NCBI RefSeq assembly: GCF_900129295.1
Contig: NZ_FQUU01000017.1
Span: forward strand, 1-64,000
Reading direction: 5' to 3'
DNA: 64,000 nt
DNA from: Flavisolibacter ginsengisoli DSM 18119
Lineage (GTDB): Bacteria; Bacteroidota; Bacteroidia; Chitinophagales; Chitinophagaceae
Below, in pieces: positions 35,772-44,183 of the stretch (positions are counted from its first letter, which is position 1; the number at the start of each line of letters is the position of its first letter). The notes beneath the pieces are model-generated. The model was not told the DNA's origin, made no database searches, and was given only the letters and a program-made list of their open reading frames with translations. Made by a program: the position numbers and the translations under genes.

Positions 35772-36473
35772 TCAGAGATCGCCCATTTGCGGGCGCACCA
35801 CGATCTCTTCCACCACTGCCTGCGGCGATAACTGCGTGGCATTGTAAATGAGTTTGGCAATATCCTGGGCTTCCATGATCCGCTCATGTGGCACACCGCT
35901 GCCTTTCCAGGAATCGGTATATACTGCACCAGGTATCACGGCGGTAACCTTGATGCCATGGAATTTCATTTCCTGCCTCAGGTTTTTGGTGAAGCCCAAT
36001 AGTGCATATTTGCTGATGCTGTAGGCGCCTCCGCCGGGATAAGCTGCCAGCGAAGCAATGGAGCAAATGTTGAATATATGTCCCTGCTCGGCAGCTATCA
36101 TGCGCGGCAATAAGGCCCTGGTGGTATGGTAAGCGCTATAAAGGTTCACCTCCAGCATTTTTTCCAGTGCACCGTCTGGTTCATCACTCACATTGCCCTG
36201 GATGAAGGTGCCTACATTATTGACCAGCACATCTACCGCGCCTGCCTGGTTGAGCAGCCATTCAGCAAAAAGTTGGGCATTTTGTTTCTTGCCCAGGTCA
36301 AGGGCCTGCCCATTGATACTGATATTGGGATACAGCATCTCCAGTTCTTCAATGGTCTTCAGCAGGCTTTCTTCGTTTTGCGAACAGAGGTAGAGATCAT
36401 ATCCATGCAGTGCAAAGATCCTGGCCACTTCCTTTCCTATTCCCCTTGAGGCTCCTGTAATGACAGCATTCAT
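35772..36473 (-). CDS. Short-chain dehydrogenase/reductase
   Basis: A 233-residue classical SDR: TGASRGIG (6-13), NNVGTF, catalytic Tyr151 and Lys155 (AYSISKYALLG) and PGAVYTD. Cytoplasmic NAD(P)-dependent oxidoreductase of unknown substrate, close to the sepiapterin-reductase-like group by length. Followed on the same strand by batD after 73 bases and divergent from the yjjG-like gene with a 61-base promoter gap. Confidence 0.88.
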   Translation of the reverse strand: MNAVITGASRGIGKEVARIFALHGYDLYLCSQNEESLLKTIEELEMLYPNISINGQALDLGKKQNAQLFAEWLLNQAGAVDVLVNNVGTFIQGNVSDEPDGALEKMLEVNLYSAYHTTRALLPRMIAAEQGHIFNICSIASLAAYPGGGAYSISKYALLGFTKNLRQEMKFHGIKVTAVIPGAVYTDSWKGSGVPHERIMEAQDIAKLIYNATQLSPQAVVEEIVVRPQMGDL

Positions 36474-36482
36474 TTTGTTCTG

Positions 36483-36490
36483 TATTTTTG
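36483..36490 (+). promoter_or_regulatory. -7 element for the yjjG-like gene
   Basis: TATTTTTG matches the TAnnTTTG -7 consensus of Bacteroidota, 44 bases upstream of the ATG at 36535. No TTTG was found at the ideal -33 distance. Confidence 0.4.
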
Positions 36491-36534
36491 AAATCTTTCT
36501 TTACAAATCTAATTCTCTATTTTCTAAACGATAC

Positions 36535-37233
36535 ATGAAGTATAAACACCTGTTCTTTGACCTTGACCATACCTTGTGGGATTTTGATGCCAATGCAAGG
36601 GCCACGCTGCAACAACTGCATATAGACCTGGACCTGCCGGGCAAAGGCATTCATGATTTTGATCTTTTTTATAAAAACTACCTGGTGCATAATGAAAAGC
36701 TCTGGGCCCGCTACCGGAATGGATACATCAAGCAGGAGGAACTGCGTCTCAAGCGCATGTGGCTGACGCTCCTGGATTTTAAAATAGCAGATGAAGCACT
36801 GGCGCAGCAGCTCAATGAATTGTTCCTGCAGTTGTTGCCCGGGCGCACCATTCTTTTTCCTCATACCAAAGAAGTATTGCAGTACCTGTTGGATAAGGGT
36901 TACCAGCTTCACCTGATCACCAATGGATTTGAGGAGACGCAACACAGCAAATTAAAGTACAGCGGGCTTTCGCCTTTCTTCCGCGAGGTGATCACCTCGG
37001 AGGGCTCTAATAGCCTGAAGCCGGAGAAGGAGATCTTTGATTATGCTCTGGGAAGGGCAGGGGCTGTAGCAGAAGAAAGCATCATGATAGGAGATAGCCT
37101 GGAGATAGATGTGGCGGGGGCGCTGAATGCGGGGATGGATGCGATACATGTGAATTTTACCGGTGCGGTGGATGAAGGGGTGAAGGCGACGTATGTGGTG
37201 ACTGCGTTGAAGGAGTTGGAGGATATTTTTTAG
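36535..37233 (+). CDS. yjjG: YjjG-like noncanonical pyrimidine nucleotidase (HAD)
   Basis: A 232-residue HAD phosphatase: motif I FFDLDHTLWDF (Asp9, Asp11), motif II LITNGFEE, motif III Lys near LKPEKEIFD, and motif IV MIGDSLEIDVAGA. This matches YjjG/YfnB house-cleaning nucleotidases. Start at ATG 36535; the frame extends upstream without a good start. Repeats begin after its stop. Confidence 0.87.
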   Translation: MKYKHLFFDLDHTLWDFDANARATLQQLHIDLDLPGKGIHDFDLFYKNYLVHNEKLWARYRNGYIKQEELRLKRMWLTLLDFKIADEALAQQLNELFLQLLPGRTILFPHTKEVLQYLLDKGYQLHLITNGFEETQHSKLKYSGLSPFFREVITSEGSNSLKPEKEIFDYALGRAGAVAEESIMIGDSLEIDVAGALNAGMDAIHVNFTGAVDEGVKATYVVTALKELEDIF

Positions 37234-38678
37234 TTGGATTCATATTGATTACTTGTGTGTTGTTGGTTGCCTTCGGCGAGTTCCTTTTGGCATTATCAAG
37301 GTATCTGTAGTTTTATTTTGGTCTTGATGAGAGCTTCGCAGGTGCCCCAAAAGCAGGCAAAAGGACACGCTTCCTCCCGCCATTGCGGGACTCCGCAAGG
37401 GAAGCGCAGGCCACCGCACAATGATCTTTTATGCGTAGAGGCGGAGGCACTGAATTGCGGACGGTAGCTTCGGACTATTGAGGTTTTAGTAATGGAATTT
37501 CCGCAATTAGGCGCTGGACGGGTGTGCAGGTTAGATCAGTTTTTTGGTTTATGTTGAAAGACGTTTAGTTCTTACAGGTTTAATTATTCCATTGGTCGCT
37601 TATGCTTTTGCTACAGACTCTGCATGTGGCGGGATTGTCACTCCATTCTTAGCAACATGCAGTCAAAGAGTGAGTGGTTGCAGGCTTATTGTATTCACTG
37701 GTTGATTTATGTATTAATCTGCTCAATGTATCAAATCTTAAAACTTTTGAAATTAGTACGGACTGCAAAGTGTAAATAATGATTTTTTGTCATCCTGAGG
37801 CACGAAGGATCTTTGGATTGCACTGTGAGCGGCGTTTTGTGTGATAGGGGTGGTGAGCATGGATAAATAGAAACGTGTACATTCTTTTTGTTTTAGGTCG
37901 TATAGACTACAATAATATAAAGGTTACCTAAGTGGCTACCACAGATCCTTCGTTCCTCAGGATGACAACTTTGTGGGTGAACGATAGCGGTTTTTATTAT
38001 TTTCGACGACAGAGAAGAGAGCGAGGCAGGGAATGAAGCTAAAGTGTCTTGCCCTTATCTCTGCGAACCTTTGCGAATAGCTCTTTGTCCTCTTAGATAG
38101 TGATTACGCAAGGGTGGATAGGTAGGCTGCTTAACTTAGTAGTCTTTTTCTTTGGTTAACAGATTGGATAATTATTGAGAGTATTTTATTTTTTATTTTG
38201 CCTTCGGCGAGTTCCTTTTGGCACCCCAAAAGGAACCAAAAAGTCTAGGCAAACCCAATAGCTCCGCTGGGTATTGCCGGGCCAGCGCACAACAACCATA
38301 ACTACTGGTTGCAACAATCATTTTAAATACAGTCATTCCTTTAGAGTGTTTTACTTCACTACGTGTATGTAGAGTATGCAAGCTCAATCACGTGCTATGC
38401 GCAGAAACTAAAGGCGCTGAATTGCGGACAGTAGGCTTCGGACTATTATGGTTTCAGTAATCGAATTTCCGCAATGAGGCGCTGGACCAGGCTGCAGGTT
38501 CGATCAGTTTTTGGGTTACGTTGAAGTGGAAACGGTTTGGATGGAGTTGCCAATAAGGTATTATGTTATTACTTGTTTATTTTAACTGGCGCTCAATGTC
38601 AACATTTCAACTTTTTAACCTGTCAACTCTTTCCCCTTCGTGTTGCTTAGTGCCTTTGTGGCTTTGCGGCAAGCTTCA
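37234..38678. repeat. 1.4-kb repeat island
   Basis: Contains composite repeat copy 3 (about 37265-37560: ccttcggcgagttccttttgg ... GAATTGCGGACGG ... TTTCCGCAATTAGGCGCTGGACG) and copy 4 (38198-38540: same modules, GGCGCTGAATTGCGGAC ... TTTCCGCAATGAGGCGCTGGAC). Between them are 'catcctgaggcacgaaggat' (37790-37809) facing 'cacagatccttcgttcctca' (37938-37957), and 'tctctgcgaacctttgcgaa' (38058-38077). A period-8 array (38597-38630) and 'cctttgtggctttgcggcaa' (38653-38672) end the island. No gene supported. Confidence 0.65.
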
Positions 38679-39377
38679 CTACTCACTATACTTATAGCCT
38701 ACCCCTCTAACCGAATGGAAATGCTTTGGATTGCGGCTGTCATCTTCAAAGTATTTGCGGAAATTGAGAATGAAGTTGTCGATGGTGCGGGTGGTGGGGT
38801 ATACATTATAACCCCATACCGACTGGAGTATCTTTTCACGGGGCACCACTTCATTTTTATTTTCAATCAACAGTTTTAACAGCATCGCTTCTTTTTTACT
38901 TAGCGGAAGCTTTTCGCCCGAGGCGGTGATGGCTTCCTGTCCCTTGAAGTCAATGGTATGCCCTCCAAAAGTATAGGTATCGCCAACGGTGGATTTATCT
39001 TGCAATTGTTTATTCTTCCGAATGAGCTTTTGCACCCTTAGTAATAATTCTTCCAGGTTGAAAGGCTTGGTGAGGTAATCATCTGCGCCCTTACGCAAAC
39101 CCATCACACGGTCCTCGCTGGTGTCTTTGGCACTTAAAATAAGAATAGGCACTTCTGTATTGGTAAGCCGGATGTTTTGGGTCACATTAAAACCATCGAT
39201 CTCCGGAATCATGACGTCCATAATGATCAGGTCGAAGTATTCATTTTGTACGGCCTTCATGGCCTGGATGCCATCGAAAGCTGAGGTAACTTCATAGCCT
39301 TCCAGTTCAAGGTTCATCTTGAGCGCTTCGTGCAGGTTCTCTTCGTCTTCAACTAATAATATGGATGTTTTCGCCAT
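38679..39377 (-). CDS. OmpR-family response regulator
   Basis: A 232-residue two-component regulator. Receiver domain with acidic pair Glu10/Asp11 (LLVEDEEN), phosphoacceptor Asp54 (LIIMDVMIPE) and Lys near LTKPFNLEEL; C-terminal winged helix with VVPREKILQSVWGYN and SVRGVGYKY. I choose the ATG at 39375-39377 (MAKTSILLVEDEEN); a longer start at 39407 would overlap the kinase gene. The cognate kinase lies directly upstream, and gldH precedes both. Confidence 0.92.
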   Translation of the reverse strand: MAKTSILLVEDEENLHEALKMNLELEGYEVTSAFDGIQAMKAVQNEYFDLIIMDVMIPEIDGFNVTQNIRLTNTEVPILILSAKDTSEDRVMGLRKGADDYLTKPFNLEELLLRVQKLIRKNKQLQDKSTVGDTYTFGGHTIDFKGQEAITASGEKLPLSKKEAMLLKLLIENKNEVVPREKILQSVWGYNVYPTTRTIDNFILNFRKYFEDDSRNPKHFHSVRGVGYKYSE

Positions 39378-39387
39378 GCTTGTTTTT

Positions 39388-40377
39388 TTATGCCGGGAAT
39401 TGAACAATAAAATTACTGCCTTGGGGTTGATTATCTTTCAACAGTATAGTGGCATCGTGATCAGCTGCAATTTTTTTACAGAGGTACAATCCCAGTCCTG
39501 TGCCCTGGGTTCTTCTTGTCTGCTCGCTGCCAATGCGGTAAAACTTTTCAAATACATTCTTCTTTTCATCATCAGCAATGCCGGGACCTTCATCCCTTAC
39601 CTGCAGCCTGATGTTGCCATCCTCCCGGGCCAGTTCCACGTAAATAGGTTTATCGCGGGCAGAATATTTATTGGCATTTTCCAACAGGTTGCTTACCAGC
39701 AGCTTTAACAGCAGTGGATCACCCGCCATCTCCACTTCTTCCTCAATAGCTGTATGCACAGGCCTGTCGGGGTAGCGGTTGGAAAACTGGTGCACCATAT
39801 CATGGGTCAATGCAGAAAAGTTGATATCATCTTTTGATAACTTATATGAGTTGCCATCCAACTGCGAGGAGATGAGTATGTTGTTGATCAGTGTGTCAAG
39901 GCGCAGTGTTTCCTGCAAGGTCATATGCAGGAGTTTATTCTTTTTCAGTTCATCAAGCTGGTATTTGAGCAAGGTTTCCAGGTTGAGCCGGGAAACAGCT
40001 ATGGGTGTCTTTAATTCATGGGTGACTGCCATTACAAAATTCTGCTGCTGCAACTGGAGGCGAAACTGCCTGCGCACAGACCTATATATATAAACAGCAC
40101 CGATCAGTATCAGCAATAAAAAGGTGCTGCCTTCTCCTATGAATTTCGAGACGGCTCTTTTGCGTTCGAGTTCTATTTTTTGCAATTCGGCCTGGAAGAA
40201 GGGCGCATTTTTGTAATGGGTGACCAGGTGTTGTTTTTGTAAAAGATAGATCTCTTCATTTTGTTTTTGAAGTGAGAGTGCCCACCAAAGCAATGCGGCT
40301 ATGATATATACCAGCAGCACCCAGTAGATAACAGTGGTAATTTGCAGTTTGCGTTTGCTTTCATCGGCCATGGTCAT
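39388..40377 (-). CDS. Sensor histidine kinase
   Basis: A 329-residue kinase. Two membrane helices near residues 17-35 and 83-100 enclose a short periplasmic loop. The H-box is VTHELKTPIAVSRL with phosphoacceptor His120; N-box LLENANKYS, G1 VRDEGPGIADD and G2 GTGLGLYLCKK follow. The short sensor domain suggests it detects a membrane or envelope state. The start overlaps the gldH stop by about one base, so gldH, kinase and regulator form one operon. Confidence 0.92.
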   Translation of the reverse strand: MTMADESKRKLQITTVIYWVLLVYIIAALLWWALSLQKQNEEIYLLQKQHLVTHYKNAPFFQAELQKIELERKRAVSKFIGEGSTFLLLILIGAVYIYRSVRRQFRLQLQQQNFVMAVTHELKTPIAVSRLNLETLLKYQLDELKKNKLLHMTLQETLRLDTLINNILISSQLDGNSYKLSKDDINFSALTHDMVHQFSNRYPDRPVHTAIEEEVEMAGDPLLLKLLVSNLLENANKYSARDKPIYVELAREDGNIRLQVRDEGPGIADDEKKNVFEKFYRIGSEQTRRTQGTGLGLYLCKKIAADHDATILLKDNQPQGSNFIVQFPA

Positions 40378-40871
40378 CAGGGTTTCTTTTCCAGCCGCAG
40401 GCCTACATCCATTACCTGTTGCAGTGGATCTTCACGCATGATATGCTCTAAAGTAAAGATGTATTCACCTTTATGCTGGAAATATAGCTTTTGATTTTGC
40501 GGCGTAATAGCGATGCGGTGCTCATATATATCATCCATGGCACTACCCAGCCAACCTTTTTCTTTTGTCGCCAGCGGTAGTTCGTACTGCACTTTTTGGG
40601 CAGGACTATTAGGTGCCTTGGTGTACAGGTTCAGCCATATATTATTAAAATTATAGCGGTCATTATGCCGTATAATGATATATACCTGGTAAGGTACCGT
40701 AGTATCTGTAATGGTGAATCTGAACTGGGGCTTGAACCTGCTATCCCAGGCATGGTTGGGAATGGGCACTGTCTTTTCATAGAGGTCTATGGAGGTGCAG
40801 GATGAAATTGAAAAAAGAGCCACCAGTAGTGGCACTATTAAAAAGGAACGCATCATTTTTTGGGAGAACAT
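40377..40871 (-). CDS. gldH: Gliding motility lipoprotein GldH
   Basis: A 164-residue lipoprotein with lipobox SSC at Cys25, then SIDLYEKTVPIPNHAWDSRFKPQF, a GldH-family signature, and LYTKAPNSPAQKVQYELPL. GldH is required for gliding in Flavobacterium but also occurs in non-gliding Bacteroidota. A TAGATTTG -7 element ends four bases before the first ATG, implying a nearly leaderless transcript or use of the ATGs at codon 6 or 7. First gene of the gldH-kinase-regulator operon. Confidence 0.85.
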   Translation of the reverse strand: MFSQKMMRSFLIVPLLVALFSISSCTSIDLYEKTVPIPNHAWDSRFKPQFRFTITDTTVPYQVYIIIRHNDRYNFNNIWLNLYTKAPNSPAQKVQYELPLATKEKGWLGSAMDDIYEHRIAITPQNQKLYFQHKGEYIFTLEHIMREDPLQQVMDVGLRLEKKP

Positions 40872-40875
40872 GTTA

Positions 40876-40883
40876 CAAATCTA
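40876..40883 (-). promoter_or_regulatory. -7 element of gldH
   Basis: On the minus strand TAGATTTG matches TAnnTTTG and ends four bases before the gldH ATG (40871), so transcription should begin at or next to the start codon. Confidence 0.45.
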
Positions 40884-40907
40884 AATGCTTTCTATAATGG
40901 GCAGTAA

Positions 40908-41783
40908 TCATAATACATTCAACACCTGTTCTTTTGCTTTTTCAAGCTCGTCTTTCATCAACACCACGCATTTCTGGATGGTGGAGTCGTAGGCCTTGGC
41001 GCCGGTGGTATTGATCTCGCGACCGATCTCCTGCAGGATGAAGGAAAGTTTTTTGCCCTTGGATTCTTCGGGTTCATTCATAACGGCATAAAAGTAGTCG
41101 CAATGGTTGCGCAGTCGCACCTGCTCTTCACTGATGTCTATCTTCTCTATATAATAGATGATCTCCTGTTCCAGCCGGTTGCCATCATAATTCTCTTTTC
41201 CCACATTCTCTTCAAGCAGCTTGGTGATGCCTTCCTTGATCTTTACCTGGCGCAGGGGTTCCAGCTTTTCTACTTCCGATTGTTGCACAAGGATATTATC
41301 TATGCGCAGTTGCAGGTCTTTTTGTAAGGATTTGCCTTCTTCAACGCGGTGAGCATTGAGGTCATCTATGGCGGCTACGATGGCGGTAGTGAATTGTTTC
41401 CATTCTTCATCGTTCAACGTTTCACTGGTAGGGGTGATCACTTCAGGGAGTTTGATAAGTGTGGCCAGGATACCTTCCGTATCCAGTCCCAATTCTTTGG
41501 AAAGGGCAGCCAGTGGTTTGTAATACGCTTTTGCCAGGTCCGTATTAATGGTAACAGGTTTTGCATTTCCTGTTTCTTTCAGGTTGATGGAACAATCAAC
41601 TGTTCCGCGGCCCAGCTTCTCGGAAAGTATCTTGCGGATATCAAATTCGAATGGTTTGAGAAAGGCCGGCATTTTCAGTTGCAGGTCAAATTGTTTTCCA
41701 TTGAGGGACTTGATGTCGATTAAAAAGGTCTTGTCACCAACAGCTTGTTCCGCTCTTCCAAAACCGGTCATTGATTTTAACAT
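40908..41783 (-). CDS. YicC family endoribonuclease-like protein
   Basis: A 291-residue protein beginning MLKSMTGFGRAE, the invariant YicC N-terminus, with IKSLNGKQFDLQLKMP and the C-terminal DUF1732 part GREINTTGAKAYDSTIQKCVV...MKDELEKAKEQVLNV. Family members have been described as endoribonucleases affecting RNA stability. The guanylate kinase gene that often follows yicC is absent here; gldH follows on the same strand after 37 bases. Confidence 0.93.
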   Translation of the reverse strand: MLKSMTGFGRAEQAVGDKTFLIDIKSLNGKQFDLQLKMPAFLKPFEFDIRKILSEKLGRGTVDCSINLKETGNAKPVTINTDLAKAYYKPLAALSKELGLDTEGILATLIKLPEVITPTSETLNDEEWKQFTTAIVAAIDDLNAHRVEEGKSLQKDLQLRIDNILVQQSEVEKLEPLRQVKIKEGITKLLEENVGKENYDGNRLEQEIIYYIEKIDISEEQVRLRNHCDYFYAVMNEPEESKGKKLSFILQEIGREINTTGAKAYDSTIQKCVVLMKDELEKAKEQVLNVL

Positions 41784-41861
41784 GCAGTATTTTTTTATGA
41801 AGAAAGTAAAGTTATTTTAATTGAAAGTACGCATCTATCCTGTATTGTAAATACTATAAAC

Positions 41862-41885
41862 AAAAAGCCCCGCGGAAGGCGGAGC
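41862..41885 (-). terminator. Hairpin with T tract upstream of yicC
   Basis: On the minus strand GCTCCGC, loop CTTCC, GCGGGGC (seven pairs, one G-T) then TTTTT. It lies about 80 bases before the yicC start, with no minus-strand gene upstream within 3 kb, so it may be an attenuator in the yicC leader rather than the end of another gene. Confidence 0.5.
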
Positions 41886-42153
41886 TAATATGTAGATGGG
41901 TTAGTAAGTAAGGGAATAAAATTCCCAACACAATATTAAAAAGATTTTTCTCTAACTAAAAAATTTTAGTGTAAAAATTATTCACATTTTTTTTATGCTT
42001 TTGTGGATTGCCCCGGCTTGCAATGGCCTTTTGCAGGCGCATTTTCAATGAATGGTGAATACTATTTCTTTCAACTTAATGTAATGGTAAAATCATGCAA
42101 TCCCCTGAGATGCACTGTTCATCAATGTTTCAGCCGATCACGATTTTTTAATA

Positions 42154-42411
42154 ATGAAATTGCATACACCTGCATTTGGTGTTGCCATCAATAAAATACA
42201 TGGAATAAACAACGAAGAGAATGGGCTGAAAGGAGAAAATTATTTTTTATTTTCTTCACTCTTTTTTTTGAAAAAGGGAACGGATGGTAATGAAATTTAT
42301 CAAAAGGAAGCTCCGGCAGGTTATAGATGGCAAGGGTATTTTTCACCCATTCCCTATTTCTATGAAGAAGCATCTATTCATTGGGATGATGAGGTGAAGA
42401 AAAAACTATGA
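42154..42411 (+). CDS. Small hypothetical protein (doubtful)
   Basis: An 85-residue frame starting MKLHTPAFGVAINKIHG and ending ASIHWDDEVKKKL. No recognised family. The composition is plausible for protein (aromatic-rich GYRWQGYFSPIPYFYEE), but no ribosome site or conserved context supports it. Confidence 0.28.
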   Translation: MKLHTPAFGVAINKIHGINNEENGLKGENYFLFSSLFFLKKGTDGNEIYQKEAPAGYRWQGYFSPIPYFYEEASIHWDDEVKKKL

Positions 42412-42501
42412 TGATTTTCATCCAAAGTATGGAAATGAAATGGAGCTGGCAGGGTAAAGTTTGTTTACTGTTCCAGGGTCTTTCTGAAGTGTCAGTAGCC
42501 C

Positions 42502-42509
42502 TACCTTTG
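42502..42509 (+). promoter_or_regulatory. -7 element of the lpxD-like gene
   Basis: TACCTTTG (TAnnTTTG consensus) ends 14 bases before the ATG at 42524, giving a leader of only about ten bases. Confidence 0.45.
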
Positions 42510-42523
42510 TCAAAATTTATTGC

Positions 42524-43477
42524 ATGCGTTTTGAAAAACCTGTACCCCTAACAACAATCGCCAGTTTAATTGGCGCAGAAATAGTTGGTACATCATCAGG
42601 GATGGTAAGGGGTATCAATGAGATCCATAAAGTGGAAGAAGGAGACCTGGTTTTTGTTGATCATCCTAAATATTATGCTACATGCATCAACTCTGCAGCT
42701 ACGTATATTATTATTAATACGCCCACAGAGTTTCCTCCAGGTAAATCTTTGCTGATTGTGGATGAACCATTTGAAGCTTACCAGAAAATCGTGCAACATT
42801 TCAGGCCATTTGAACCGGTGGTGAAAGCCATCAGTGATTCAGCTACCGTAGGCGCAACCTCTGTTATTATGCATGGTGCCGTGATAGGTAACCATGTGAC
42901 CATAGGGGAGCATTGCGTTATTCATCCCAATGTAGTGATCATGGATCATTGCGTGCTTGGTGATCATGTCATTATCCAGGCCGGTACTGTCATTGGAAGT
43001 GATGCGTTTTATTATAATAAGAAAACTAACAGGGAGATCTATTTTAAAAAGATGCTGAGTGGTGGCAGGGTAGTGATAGAAGACTATGTAGAGATAGGTG
43101 CCAACTGCACTATTGACCGGGGTGTGAGTTCGGATACAATATTGGGTGCAGGTACCAAGCTGGATAATCTTGTGCATATAGGTCATGATACCGTAACGGG
43201 TAAGAATTGTTTATTTGCGGCCCAGGTAGGCGTGGCTGGTGCTGTGACCATGGAAGATGAGGTGATCATGTGGGGCCAGGTTGGGGTGAATAAAACTATT
43301 ACTATAGGTAAGGGTGCAGAGGTGTTTGGACAAAGTGGCGTGGTATCAAGCATTGAAGGTGGAAAGAGATACTGGGGTACACCTGCGGAAGATTATACAA
43401 AAAAGCGAAAGGAAGTAGCCTGGATAAAAAGGATACCGGAGTTGTGGGAGAAGGTGATGGGAATGTCGGATAGGTAA
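42524..43477 (+). CDS. LpxD-like UDP-3-O-acylglucosamine N-acyltransferase
   Basis: A 317-residue left-handed beta-helix acyltransferase. An N-terminal LpxD-type substrate-binding domain (to about 100) is followed by hexapeptide repeats (IGNHVTIGEHCVIHPNVVI onward) and DNLVHIGHD, whose His221 corresponds to the catalytic His of LpxD. WGTPAEDYTKKRKEVAWIKR ends the protein. It would add the N-linked hydroxyacyl chain in lipid A synthesis. Shorter than E. coli LpxD and isolated from other lpx genes, so it could be a second paralogue acting on another UDP-sugar. Confidence 0.83.
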   Translation: MRFEKPVPLTTIASLIGAEIVGTSSGMVRGINEIHKVEEGDLVFVDHPKYYATCINSAATYIIINTPTEFPPGKSLLIVDEPFEAYQKIVQHFRPFEPVVKAISDSATVGATSVIMHGAVIGNHVTIGEHCVIHPNVVIMDHCVLGDHVIIQAGTVIGSDAFYYNKKTNREIYFKKMLSGGRVVIEDYVEIGANCTIDRGVSSDTILGAGTKLDNLVHIGHDTVTGKNCLFAAQVGVAGAVTMEDEVIMWGQVGVNKTITIGKGAEVFGQSGVVSSIEGGKRYWGTPAEDYTKKRKEVAWIKRIPELWEKVMGMSDR

Positions 43478-43961
43478 TAAGAGAGAGAACTAAGATTGGT
43501 AGGATTGGAGATGATTTTTGAGGAGGAGGGAGAGAGGGTTGAAAGGTTGAAAGGTTGAAAGTTGAAAAGTTGAAAGGTTGATAAGGGATTGAATATCGAA
43601 TATCGAACAAGGAATGTCGAATGAAGAAGGGGAAGAGAAGTTGAAAGGTTGAAAAGTTGAAAGGTTGATAAGGATCCACCTACGCTAAAGCTATGGCGGA
43701 CGAGGGAAAAAGAGAACCGCAGAATTTCGAACAAGGAATTTCGAATGATGAAGGAGAGAGGTAGAAAGGTTGAAAAAGGGGAAGAGAGGTTGAAAGGTTG
43801 AAAGGTTGAAAAGTTGATAAGTTGGAAGAGTACTTCAAATATCGAAGGCTTGGGTGGAATACTTTCTATAGCGATTATTTCTTAGGTCATTAAAGAAGAA
43901 TACGCATGTACTACTCAATTAATAATGAATCATTGAATATATCCCAATAGTGGGATTTTTT
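43478..43961. repeat. Period-8 arrays and mixed repeats
   Basis: ggttgaaa-type arrays at 43529-43582, 43640-43670 and 43765-43826, interleaved with 'gaatatcgaatatcgaacaa' (43590-43609) and 'gaatttcgaacaaggaattt' (43722-43741). A 'ggatccacctacgctaaag' segment (43671-43690) recurs near 27150 and 31120. Minus-strand open frames here are translations of repeats. No gene. Confidence 0.7.
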
Positions 43962-44159
43962 ATGAAAGCAAAATATACGATACTGCTGATAGCATTTGGG
44001 TTTTGCCTGGGATATGTGGGCGAGCAAATGCGTTTGATGCACTGGCAGGGATGGAATATTATTTCTTTAATGGCTACGATTCTAAAAGTAGTCGGCGTTC
44101 TTTGGTTTGCTTTTAAGATACTGAGCTATGATGGTTTCAGGCGCTTTATGGAAAAATAA
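43962..44159 (+). CDS. Small two-helix membrane protein
   Basis: A 65-residue protein from ATG 43962 (MKAKYTILLIAFGFCLGYVG): one hydrophobic helix at 5-23, a polar turn with MRLMHWQGWN, and a second helix (IISLMATILKVVGVLWFAF). The MHWQGW segment resembles short GldL-like membrane proteins of this phylum, but that is only a similarity of pattern. Function unknown. Confidence 0.6.
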   Translation: MKAKYTILLIAFGFCLGYVGEQMRLMHWQGWNIISLMATILKVVGVLWFAFKILSYDGFRRFMEK

Positions 44160-44183
44160 TTACCGTCATTTATAACACTGATA

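Larger units (their letters stand above)
41886..42523. other. Divergent gap between yicC and lpxD-like gene
   Basis: AT-rich. Two open plus-strand frames occur (42003-42194 and 42154-42411); only the second is listed, with low confidence. TACCTTTG at 42502 is a probable promoter for the lpxD-like gene. Confidence 0.4.

Noticed and set aside
35699-35929. N-terminal extension of BatD
   Set aside because: The extension has no protein-like character, overlaps the SDR gene, and a perfect signal peptide begins at the internal ATG.
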